A DNA stretch of 64,000 bases from Trichostrongylus colubriformis (Eukaryota; Nematoda; Chromadorea; Rhabditida; Trichostrongylidae). Below the pieces are notes generated by a model. It saw only the letters and a list, made by a program, of their open reading frames with translations, was not told the origin of the DNA and ran no database searches. Position 1 is the first letter of the stretch, and each line of letters starts with the position of its first letter. Positions 35,243 through 46,600 of this stretch are shown here, piece after piece. A program made the translations under genes and the position numbers. Location of the stretch: positions 47,414,591-47,478,590 of the forward strand of contig OZ022258.1 of assembly GCA_963978905.1 (NCBI GenBank). The letters run 5' to 3'.

Positions 35243-36587
35243 GAAACCAGATACATCACATGTCACGATGCGATTAAGAAATGGGTCGTTTGTGTGTAGT
35301 AGGACAAGAGTACATAAGAAATGGTGAAGATTTGTTTTTATAGCATTCCCGCAGCGCTACCAATCACGCTGTCTGTAACGACTGGGTGAGTTGTTGCGAG
35401 GACGGAGCGTCTGTGCTGGCTGACTTCGTTCAAAGGTACACTTAGCGATAATCACATGAGTCGGCTTACCTTCATGGAACAGTAGATCCTTTTGCAACTA
35501 GTGAGACAGGCTGCACCTTTTTTCGCGTCACTCCGGTGCGCTATCACTGCGCTACACCTGCTCAAACACACTTCGACGCCACCCACTTGAGCTCCCTAAC
35601 TGGTCAACTGAACAAAATGGGTGGCGTTGGAGTGGGTTCGAGCAAGTGCGGGCTCGCGACAGCTCAACGTGGAGATGCAAAAAAGGTACAACCTGCTAGT
35701 TACCCGAGGGTTTACTGTTTCAAGGACGTAGATTAATCCATCAGATTATAGCGAAGTGTGTCTTTAAATTTACTGAATCTCATATAATAAACACCATTTC
35801 CATTCGATTATTAGTCATTATGTACATGTTTATTGCTTTGTGTTGTTTCACTTGTTTACCATCATCATGAATGAAATTATATTCGCCCCATGCGACACTA
35901 AATGACAGTGACGTCGGCCCCCTGAAGCCTGCAATCGAGGTGAAGCGCGCTAGAATCGCGTTCGCTATACATTATCTTTTCTAGGCTCGAATGATTGTTT
36001 ACGGAAAGCGGTGTTTTGAAGAGTGCTTTACTTTCTTGTCCTTCTCCACCTTCCCGTTACGTTTGAGCATTGAAAGTTGTCGTAGCCCTCTTAGAGGGAG
36101 TATGAGTACCTGATAAATGGGAGTCCAAAGCCCTCATTCATCTCAAAAGAACTGGTAACTGCAACCGATTACCCTTCGTATCCATGGAAAACGTAGCGAA
36201 GGATTAACCTTTGCTCTCTTCGAAAACTGTGAAAAGAAATGCATGATGGTAGCGCGGGTGACATAATTACTTGTGACGAGTTCGCGAATGCAATCAAAGT
36301 AGGGAAGATGAAATTAGTTCACCCAACCCACTCACCTACCCACGATTGGTGAACAATGAAATATAAGCTCACAGTTTGAAAACAGTATTACTTGACAAAA
36401 TAGATAGTAATCCAATTTTACAAGAGCAAAATATATTAATCCCTCTTTCTTTTTTTCTCCCTCACTCATTGCATTGCGCCATCCCCTTAGAGTATAGGGC
36501 TATAGGGAATGAAAGAGAAATGATTGTCCAAAGTGTTCTAATTTTCCGAAAATGTCTTTGCAATAAAGGTGAGGCAACATAAAATAG
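35243..36587. other. no gene recognised
   Basis: Open frames are short; no repeat with defined ends was seen. Confidence 0.25.
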
Positions 36588-36783
36588 AAGAATCCAATTC
36601 TCCTTTGATATGAATGGCGAGACGATCAAACTGTTCAGCGCAGAATTCCTTACGGTGGTGATGGCAACAAGAGATGACATCTCCGGATACAGACATCGTG
36701 TTCCATCAACAACAAGCTTTTTCTTCCATAGATTGGCGGAGATCGCGGTTCGTTTGGGAGAGCCTCTGCTGTCTGTGAATTGA
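36588..36783 (+). CDS. candidate terminal exon, unknown protein
   Basis: After an AATAG acceptor the frame reads RIQFSFDMNGETIKLF, SAEFLTVVMATRDDISGYRH and on to RLAEIAVRLGEPLLSVN, with TGA at 36781-36783. From the internal ATG (36610) it is 57 codons. Codon composition looks protein-like, but no domain is recognised and no partner exon was found. Confidence 0.3.
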
Positions 36784-37084
36784 TTCACCTACAGTTCCCA
36801 TTCTTCAACTCCGATGACTACGTTGAAGAGCCACGCAAAAGCCCAGTGTAGACTGAGAATATGGTGAGGTCCTAGGCCGAGCTGATACGTGCTCACCATA
36901 TGAAAAAGCAAATTCCATTTTTTTAGACCTCCCCATCTTCAAGACAATGTCCCGGTATTGCTATCAGGTTGCTCGGTAAATTTTCAGCGTTCGAGTGTTT
37001 CACTTTAAACGATCGTAACTTTCCTAATACTCATCGGATTGAATCGAATTAAACACCATTCGAATCAGCACACCTTTGCCAGTG

Positions 37085-37470
37085 TGACACTAGTCGACGA
37101 ATCCCATGAAGTGAAAAACTAGTTGGTCGAGAATCGGTCTAAAAACGGGTCATACCTGTTGCGCAAAAGCAGTGAAGACGTGCCAATTTCTGCTGGTCAC
37201 ACAAATTGCGGCACCCACTTGTCAAGTTTTTCACCTTCCCAATTCATTTCTGACCATCGGCAACAGTGGATCTGCCAACGCCTAGCTTTTCTGCAATCTC
37301 TCGAACTGTTTGGGATGGGACAGCCTCCACAAACGCCTTCAGATCCTCGCAGGTATTGCTTTGGGTCGGCCGCATCGAGACTCATGTTCAAGGCTGAAAT
37401 CTCAAGATTGGAATTTTTTGAATCATTGTTGCCCGGTCTTTCTCCAACACTGTTGGACCTCAACCCTGAT
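37085..37470 (-). mobile_element. mariner transposase remnant (N-terminal half)
   Basis: The minus strand encodes, with stops and shifts, DLKAFVEAVPSQTVREIAEK, LGVGRSTVADG and IGKVKNL, then a degraded DQQKLARLHC. This is the helix-turn-helix DNA-binding region and the following IGK-K-LDKWVPH block typical of mariner transposases. The catalytic half is missing. Termini were not found. Confidence 0.7.
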
Positions 37471-38123
37471 TAATTTATCAAGCGGTCTCTACTGCGGACT
37501 GGCCCAGTTGGTAGTTGAAGGAAAGTATTGTAAGGAAGTTGCTCTTTTAACATGTTTCAAAAGGTCTTGGGAAAAGGGGGTTCATCCATACTTTCCAGAC
37601 AACCCAAAATCTGGAGGCTCTGATGTGCTTTCTAACATGATGGCTGTACTGTCTAGGACATTTTCATGAGCATGGCATAGGGCATCGGAAGGGAAAGTAA
37701 CGGCGTTGTCAGTGTGTCAACAGTCTACAAAAAAATGTCTTTTTTTGAATGACCTCTACTAGAGCTGCAGTATTAGTACAGCTAATCTTGTGCGAAGCAA
37801 GGCTATTGCAATGCTTATAAAAAAATTGACTTTGAAGAGTTCTTCCAGTACCAATATAACTGTTAAGTTAAGCAGCTGATGAATTTGCCGTTACTGTAAT
37901 CAGTATGGCAACAACACATTGATATGCTTGTAGTGGTACTTAATCATTTCTCTAAAACTTTTACACAAGTGAATACAAAGTGATCCGCACTTATGGACCA
38001 ACCTAATATTTCAAAGTCTTGGAGTTGGATCTCAGTCCACCACTTCGCCATGAACGAGCTGTATTTTGAGAGATGTCCTTCTGCCCCTCTGAATTGATAA
38101 TTTCACACATCGAAGAGGATATA

Positions 38124-38617
38124 CAGTAGCCCTCAAAAGTCTTCGGCTAAAACTTTTTCGTCATAACTTTTTTTCTAATTGACCAAATTTGACATGATTT
38201 TAATGTGTGGTGCCTGAACCTATTCCTTCTCCTTGTGTGCCGCTTGACACTTTTCATGGTTTTTTACAAGAATTTACTACAAGACCACCGAAAAAAAGAA
38301 AAAGGCTTGGTCAAGGGGAACGGCTTTCTCTACAAAAACAAAACGAGCAAGCCTCAGAGAACATTAATATTTTTAGAAAGACCACGACTTTTGGTGACAG
38401 CGGCACAGCGGGACGGCATAGCGATGGCACTCCAAAAACAAAAAATTTCATTTAATCACTTAACTTACACCGTTGAGCGCCAAAATAGTATATTTAGTAT
38501 GCAGTGTCTCCAAGTACAACATATTAAAATTTCTCTTCGATCGGTGCAGCTGCAAAAAAGTTACAAGTGAAAACCCAAGTAAAAAACCATTTGGCCGAAT
38601 ACTTTTAAGCGCTACTG
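38124..38617. mobile_element. 494-bp Tc1-type non-autonomous element
   Basis: Inverted ends CAGTAGCCCTCAAAAGTCTT (left) and AAGT...TTAAGCGCTACTG (right) are flanked by TA on both sides (38122-38123 and 38618-38619), the target duplication of Tc1/mariner elements. The interior carries only short frames (KRKRLGQGERLSL...), perhaps a decayed transposase start. Confidence 0.7.
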
Positions 38618-39678
38618 TATACTATATGTACACCAGCTGCGCTGTAATAGTGCAAAAGAATCCATCTTTGGCTGCGAATAGTGATCTCAAATGAGCCCGT
38701 TTTGCACCCTCTGTGTTAGTCGCGCAATGCTGTGCCCTAGCAGTACGGTATACTAGTAAGGGACTTTGTTCGAGAAGAAACCGTAGAGATAGTGACTATC
38801 AAAAAATAAACGCCGCAATAAAAAAAAATAATCTCACTCTCGCTCGGTTCGGAAAGATCAATTTAACTAAACATATAGAGACAAAACTCACATTTAGTAC
38901 GCACCTGAGAAACTTTGTTACCTTCCAGTAGTCGCAGAAAGCAAATGGGCATTAGTCACAATAGACAAAATATCCTTTGAAATGTTTCTCTTCCCTGACT
39001 TCGAAATGAGTGCACCAAACACCTCCAGAAAGACGGCTTTTTTCCTTCTGTTTCAAACGAAGATCGAAGTAAAACTTGATTTATTTCATTATCAGTCTAA
39101 TCATCAACCGTTGATGTCCCCTACCACCCCATAACAACCGCAAAAATCTGTGTTTGCTGGCACGTGAGTTGCGAATTTCCTGTAAAGCACACAGGCATAC
39201 ACACCAACAGACGATTAGCCGCTTATTATATAGTAACAGGTGGAATTATATAGTAAATATGATAGGATGTGACAGGAGAATGTCGCGTACATTGTTTATA
39301 CTATACTCATGATGTCGCATGAACCTCTGATGAACGGGGTTTAGAAACCGTTGAGAAAAGTTCTTTCTATAAAAGCAATATGAATTTCAATATTTATCGC
39401 ATTACCCTTGACGTATGTATTTCCTTTTTCAATTTGAGTGGTTGTTTACCGTTCACAACCATGTGGATAAACTAACTTTAATTTCCCTCGTTTCGTAAAT
39501 GCATTCAGAAGCCGTCACGCGTAATTACGTTAGCCGCCCATCATGCTCTCCCCTCTCACGTAATCGTCTATGCGAGCAAAAGTCAATCTCTCCACCTCCG
39601 CCGGGCAAAATGGCAATGAGCAGCAGCTCAATAGCTGTACTTACGCATTTATTTTCTGTTCAGCAAGAGAGATCAAAT

Positions 39679-39730
39679 GGTACCAGACTTGCTCGGACGG
39701 ATTCTACTCGTCCGGGCAAGTCTGGTACCA
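39679..39730. repeat. 22-bp inverted repeat (hairpin)
   Basis: TGGTACCAGACTTGCTCGGACG and its complement with one mismatch, separated by an 8-nt loop. Possible small foldback element. Confidence 0.7.
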
Positions 39731-40289
39731 AGTGAACTTCTTTCGAGTTTCATAGGCGCATTTATTTTGGAAAGTTCAATTCCCGACACAATGAAGCTCG
39801 GCGGCGTTTAGCCATTGCGCTATCCTCGTTATTTGCTATCGCACTGTTTCCAGCTTTCGACTAGTCACCAATAACCTGATATCAAATGAAGTTTCACATG
39901 GAGTGCTGAGGAAGTGTTTTTAGGTGAGAGAGCGGTATAAACTCGTAAATACAAAAAATGCAAACAGTGGTCAGCTCTCAGTTTGATATTCTATTCACCA
40001 ATCATTTTGATTTTCCATCATGTTCTATCTACTAAAAGTCTGTGAATGATCTTCGAAACAAGTGATGGCCAATTGGAGTTCATGAAAAGCGATGAAATAA
40101 CAAGTTACAAAGGTGCTACGCTTTGCCTTTACTCCTCATAGGACCAGATCCCTTCTTCGAATTGTGTCAGCCATTTCTGAGTTCATCTTACTTTATGGTT
40201 CCAGATAAGTATTGTTCCGATATGCATTTCACCATTGGGTTGAGTGTTACTCAGGGAAGCCTTGAACATAAGGAATCACACCGCCTAGT

Positions 40290-40480
40290 CGAGCTATGGG
40301 AGTTACTGAGTGAGGGGCAGGGTATACTGGGAGTCGAGCATTCCTCGACAGGGGGTCGTATTTGACAGATGGGGGATCGTAACTGCAGAGGTCAGCTACT
40401 CAGTTACTAATTCTGGTGAGATTATGTAGATGTTGAAAGTGGGGTCGTTTTTGAGCCCACGAAAGGGGTCGTACTAAAGA
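40290..40480 (+). repeat. family G copy
   Basis: GGGGTCGTATTTGACAGATG, GAGGTCAGCTACTCAG and GGGGTCGTACTAAAG are shared with 54760-55015 and, inverted, 34660-34935. Confidence 0.55.
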
Positions 40481-40878
40481 CCATTATCCTCAACACCTGC
40501 GTGTGCCTTGGTGAGAAGTGAAGGAAGCGGCAGTACGTGGAAGGTGAGTGAAGCTCAGCACTGCAATGTTATTCCCATTTTTTGGGTACTTTTCGGGATG
40601 TTGCAGTGCACACTTCACTCAGCGGGAGATGAGTGAGGTGAGGAGAGGGAATGAGTTGGCTGTAAGAGACCATAATTTTTCACGAATGGCTTTTCACTAC
40701 GACGTTACCGCTTCCCTTGGCATATGTTCTCGAATCGTAGCCGTCACATCACATGGTTGATTATATTTGCAAATATCTACCTCGTATCCTCACGGATTTA
40801 GGGAACCTAACTGGGCCAGATCACTAGATGGGTCCCTTGGATAGTATCGTCGTCGATTACGGTGATCCTCGCCGTCTT

Positions 40879-40966
40879 AGGCCGCGGTCATACTTTGCGC
40901 AGCTGCGTTAGTTGACGCCGGTGCCGGCGTCAACTAACGCAGCTGCGCAAAGTATGACCGCGGCCT
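40879..40966. mobile_element. MITE family A minimal copy: perfect palindrome
   Basis: Two 42-bp arms (40879-40920 and 40925-40966) are exact complements around a 4-nt centre. Each arm contains the family A terminus GCGGTCATACTTTGCGC. It is an internally deleted A element reduced to its termini. Confidence 0.85.
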
Positions 40967-43134
40967 TACACAGTAAGAAAACGTCCCATAACGGCGTCCC
41001 CACTCAAGTGGTACGGTCAAGCGGATCCACAAAAATGTGGACCGCACTCTCAATTCTTCAACGTCACAAGCTAGGGGAAGTTGATCCTATTACTCTCTTT
41101 CGATGAACATTGTATTCCCTCTTTCTTACTCCTCGCATTCGTTACCGCAAAATCCACTGAACCGCCACAGATAGGTGAATCCTTAGCGTGCCGTGCCTTG
41201 AGCGGATGGCGGTTTCGAGAATCACTATCGCTGTGCCGTGGCAGTCTCCCATTAACGTGACAACATTCAGCGATCTCATTCCGCGCCGCGTCCTTTGACG
41301 CGGGGCGGTGTATCACGGGGTTGGTTCAACGCAATCACTCTCTCGTGCTGTCCTGAGCACTTTTTGTGTGTTTCACGATTACTGTCACAGCTCTCTGACA
41401 ATATATAATATATTTTCTGCTTGCGTGTTGTTATGCGAAACCAATTTGGTCTTTGAATCGAGTTGAGCCTTCCAAAAGTACGTTTTCATAGGTGGTAGTG
41501 ATGATTAAATGTAAGTTCAAAAAACCTCATCAAAATTTTATCCATGGGCAGAGGTAACATTGTGCTGTGGAAATTGGACTTGTAATTACCATCACATTGG
41601 GATTTTTGGGATACGGTACCCTGGACTGGTGCCACTTTACAGTACCTCCCAGGGGCCGTCGAACGTACGAAGGGAGGAAGTTTAGCGTCCAAAGCTCAAT
41701 AAAACTTAGTGAACACTGCATTTGAGCTTGGACTTACTACCGCTTCTTTCTTTTATGAGCAGCCTCGTCATGGCAAACACTCCGATATGCTGAAGGCGGC
41801 CTTCCTCTCTAGGAATTCTCGATAGAATTCGTCACTACCTCGTAACACGGCTGAGGTAAAAGAAAATCTGATTGTTTTCTGATTTGTTGCGGTGATGTGT
41901 TCCTCGGAAGCCTTCTTCAAACATCGTATCATTCACTTGACAAACAGTCAACCGTAGATACGCTCCCTAGGTTTAATAGGACTACATAGTAAAAAAAATA
42001 TAAAGTGAACCCCACCTGAGGCCATCAATACTGAAGGTATATTATCCAAACAATTTTTTAATTGCATTTTTACATGAAATACTATCGTATAAGTGCTGAA
42101 TTCGTGCACAGCAATTTTGAGTTGAAGTCATGAGTGTAGCCCGCTGGAAGTGATTTTTCGCATGCTGAAAACATAGAATTAAATTTACAAGTTCCAAAGA
42201 GAGCGCCTACACATTGATCCCACATAAGAGTTGGAAATACTTTCCATGTTGTGCGACCCATTCAAATAGCTGCAATCCGAATCTTTGATGAAGCCCCAGA
42301 GAGTGGCTTCGAGCTGGGGGTGGGAAAGAAAGGGTTCGAATTACCTTTTTAGCTGACAGGACCTAAAAGACCGCGAACATCTCAATTTAACACCATGTGC
42401 GACCAAGATCACACGGAGTTCGTGGAATCCTCAAAAGGGTCGTATTATTGGAAATTATTCTAAGATTCCACGTGTACCCCTTTTTGCGTGATTTTTAGAC
42501 CGTGACCCTTACAATCAACAATTATATTTTATCTCGGGTAGGCTACGAGGCGATTTTTTAAAGCCCTTTCGCCTAGCAATAGGTAGCATGAAAAGCGTTG
42601 ACCATGGTGTCGCATTTCCAAGAATTTTCTTTCGACAGCCAGCTTGACCCTTTATACGACCCCTCTTCTTATCCATCCAAAATACGGCCCCTTACCAGAG
42701 ATTCAGATGCATACAATTCGATGTACGACCGAACCCGATGCTTTTCCTTGAAGTGAATGTACTGGTAGCTCTCGGAAGATTTTTTGGGGACATTATACCG
42801 TTCCACATATATTCTCATCAATGGGATACAGGATCTTAACAATATTCATAGAGCTCAAACTGGAAAACATCCCTCTGTGTGATAGCAAAACAAAAAGTGT
42901 GTTATAAAAAAAATCAACAAATGGGAACAGCAATATGACGCATTTGACGTTGATCACTCCCTTTCAACGATGCGCCATGCATCTACCATTCGAAAAGGGG
43001 ATGTCATTTGAATGCAATTTAGGTTGTTGTAGGCAAACCAAATTTGCCCTTTATGGTCTCTGGAATCAAACCTTCCACTTCGGAAGAGTTATGTGTACAG
43101 AAATGAAAGGAAATGAATTGCATTGAAAAAGCGC
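40967..43134. other. no gene recognised
   Basis: Repeat-like GGGTCGTATT words recur at 42430-42720 (family G-like). A GC-rich frame at 41071-41316 (-) has no recognisable family. Confidence 0.3.
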
Positions 43135-43440
43135 GGATAGGGGTCTTATCACGATCCCGCGGCACTGCGAGTCCCACTGTCACGCATCCACCGTAGGAGT
43201 TGCCGGTGAGGGCAATACAACGTTGGCGGCCGCTTGATTTAGACCCTTGTTTGTCTGCAATCTACCCCACCGACTAGTGACGCAGAGGTACGCGAATGAG
43301 AGGGGGACTTTGGTTCCTGTTTCTCTTGTTTTCGACCGTTTTATTCCCTCCGTTCTATGCTGTTACACTGCTAAGCACCCTTATTTTCGTATTCCAAAAT
43401 CTGTCAAATTTACTTCTTCAAACGCCTTCAAAGAGCAAGA
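43135..43440 (+). repeat. family B copy, uninterrupted
   Basis: GGGGTCTTATCACGATCCCG...CAATACAACGTTGGCGG...GTTACACTGCTAAGC...CCAAAATCTGTCAAATTT shows what the 7660-10262 copy looked like before the RTE insertion. Confidence 0.65.
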
Positions 43441-43686
43441 TAAGAGGTGCATTCCTCTGCCATTACCGTTGAATTCCTCGTTTCTAATATGCTACTTATT
43501 TTTGTTTCAAATCAATATATATGAACAATTCCTCTTTCAGACCTCCCCCACCTAATTTCCCTGTTGACATAGCAATGTCACTCGAAGGTGTGCTTTAGAC
43601 CATTTTATTTGGTTTTTGTAAACTAGATACTCTGAAGGGATCAATTTGTGAAAGGTGGTTTTTTATGTTTCATATTGAACCTGCAG

Positions 43687-46600
43687 ATGTTAACGACACC
43701 AGTCAAACCGAAGCATTACGCCAACAACAACTACAACAACGCAGTTTGAGGCATGGAAAAATCCATGAGGTGCTTGTGCACGAAGTTCCCATACAAAAAA
43801 TTTGAAAATGTAAAACAACCAATTACAGGTTAGCGGCCATACATTCAAGGCTGTTTTGCTGCATCAGCCGACATTTTGCACTCTTTGTAAGAAATTCATT
43901 TTCGGCATGGGAAAACAGGGATATCAATGTCAAGGTGAGGATTGAAGTTGTGTTCATGCTCTTGTTCCGATCTATCCCATTTTTCAAGTCTTACCTCACT
44001 TCCAAATTTCCATTTGATTGAGTCTAGTGGATCAATGGCAGAAAGTCGTAACAAATGATGTACTCTGTCAAAAAGCTCTTGTTGTTTAGGTTTAAAGGGA
44101 CACCGCGATAATGAGATTAGTGGCTTACTCTCTTGAGGCAAGTAGGTCCTTAGATGGCTCTCGCTGCACGGTCTCCCTCTTGGTATTGGTCCTGCTTAAA
44201 GAAGCGAGTATACAGTGCGTTTCATAATTATAAGGTCACCCCCGAATTTTCGGTTTTCAGAACACACAGCAGCAGAAGATTTTTCAAGTATTTTTTTTAC
44301 AGATTCCTCACCACAGAAAACCCTTCCATACTAGTTTTGATGGCGTTACCCTTTGACCCCTTATTTCTATGAATATTTTCTGATTTTTGTGCCGTTTCAT
44401 AATTATAAGGTCACCCTGAAGAAAGAGAAGATTTGCTAGAGTAACAGCGCATGCGAAGGAACTCATAATCTGTGGTTCCCTCCTGTTTAAGAACGACATT
44501 AACTAGCCGTTTGGGGAGGTAGAAACGAAATTTCGAAGAGCCTTACCACAGATATTGTTCAGTCTTCAACAATTGCCTGTTTTAACAGCTTTGCTTCCCA
44601 GAATTGGCGATTATTGGGGTAAATATTTTTGCGGCGATGTCTTCCAGATTTCCCCAACAAAGCTGAGGCCAAGACCACATGTTATCTATGGCTGGAGGTT
44701 TGTATTTCGGAACTTTAACCACGATTCCGTTGAATGACCTACATGAACAACAGCCTCATCTTGCTGTTAAACGCAATTATCAAGAGCCGATCGGCTCCAA
44801 AAGGCAACTGATTTCTTCGTAAGATCTTCTAGCAGACTCTGGAGTCCATTCTGCAGGTTTCGAAGGCAAGTTCAATGCAACCTCATTGCCGAAAACCACT
44901 TAGGCCATCACCCTTCTCCCACAAAAACTGCCAAGGCTTCGGTAGATCGGCTCACTTCTCAGACCAAGCTAGTACTACCTCTACCCGTCAGCACCATACA
45001 AGCAGAGTATTTTCAGACTCAAAAGTACAATTCGGATGGAATTATTTGCATGCAGGGTGCAACTGCTATGCAAGTCCAGTTTCGTTCAATCCGCTCAAGA
45101 ACAACTTTATGAATTGAAGTCGTTCCCCCTTATGGTGTGCTGTAGGCCTTGGAAAGTACTTCATTATTTTTCCAGTGATGTTTCTGCTATTCCTCGCTGC
45201 TGTACACGCTGTGGTTCCGGACTAAAAATGGTTTGACTCTAAACAAATCTGGTCCATGGAGGAGGTGCTGTAGGAAGTGACCCCCACAATCCTTTCCTCG
45301 TTAATGATAATAATCTCACGTGGGAATCCAGAGCCTGAAAAACATCTAAAGACACCGAATCTCTCAAATGTCATCTAACTGAGCACAGGAATCCCGATTT
45401 TTTTTGGAATGGCTCTCAGACTGAGCCTAGCACCACAAGAATTCCAAATCTGGGCTTTTCTCTCGGAACATATTAGCTACCCACAAGACGATTGAATATG
45501 TATCTCGAAGATGTACTTGGAAGACAAATCTACCATCACAGACCTCCCGGGGCCATAGCTTTTTTCTTTTTCACTGTGACCTTATAATTATGAAACGGTG
45601 CAAAAAAACGAAAAATACTCTCAAAAAGATTAGGTGAACGAGACTGCTACCAAAAATCGGATACCGGGGTTATTTCAGGTGAGGAATCCGTCTATGAGAC
45701 TGAAAAGATTCCTCAATGGAGTGTTGCCGAGAAAACCTGAAATTCAGGGGTGACCTTATAATTATGAAACGCACTGTAGTGAGGGAGTATAGAAGCGCTT
45801 AGATGAACATCGCTTGGCAGCCGCAATTTATTCACTGTATGAGGCAAGCAGCATTCACTTCCCATTGAGATTCTGAATGGAATGAGTATGCATGGCGCAT
45901 CTCGCAAAATATGGAACAGAAGTTCTTGTAAACAGCTTCAGTTTGATACAAGGAAATTACCATTGATTTTTTGTTGTACTGCCAATCATATTAACGTTCC
46001 AGGTTGTGCCGCGGTCGTTCACAAGCGATGTCACAGGAACGTGGTTTGCAAGTGTCGCAATAGTGAAGTGAGTCCATTATACCGTGCCATGAGAATACGT
46101 GCAGGATTTATCCGTTTTCTGCTGCTCCATCATTATCGAGAGACATCAGTGGCGCTCTGGGAATGTAATGGATGAGCACCTCTAGGGGCATTCGCAGTGT
46201 TGTGGACTCAGTCCTGATGGGACTTCAGCAGCAATGGATAAACACGATGTAGGAAAGGATCATGTGTATGTTAGAGTCTCATCCGACGATGCAATATCCA
46301 TTATTCAAAGATCATCTTCCAAGTAAGCTTCACCAGCCAGCCTTACCGTAGTCATAGCGCTGACTATTTCAATGGAGTAGTATACCAAAGTAGCGGGAAG
46401 TTTGCGTCGCGGTATCCGTTGATGGGTGTGAGCTAAGGGAGCCGTTCAAGTTCAGCAACAAAGCGATAGCGATGTCTGTGCTGATACGTGGCCTTAATCA
46501 CTTTAGGACAAAATTAATACGACTTTCTTCCTCGCACAATTGCGTCAAATTTGTGGAGAGGGTTGTCATCGCACAGTATGAAGGCGGCCTTGAAAGTGAC

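Larger units (their letters stand above)
38620..40870. other. no gene recognised
   Basis: AT-rich; contains only the hairpin at 39679-39730 and a family G copy at 40290-40480, listed separately. Confidence 0.3.
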
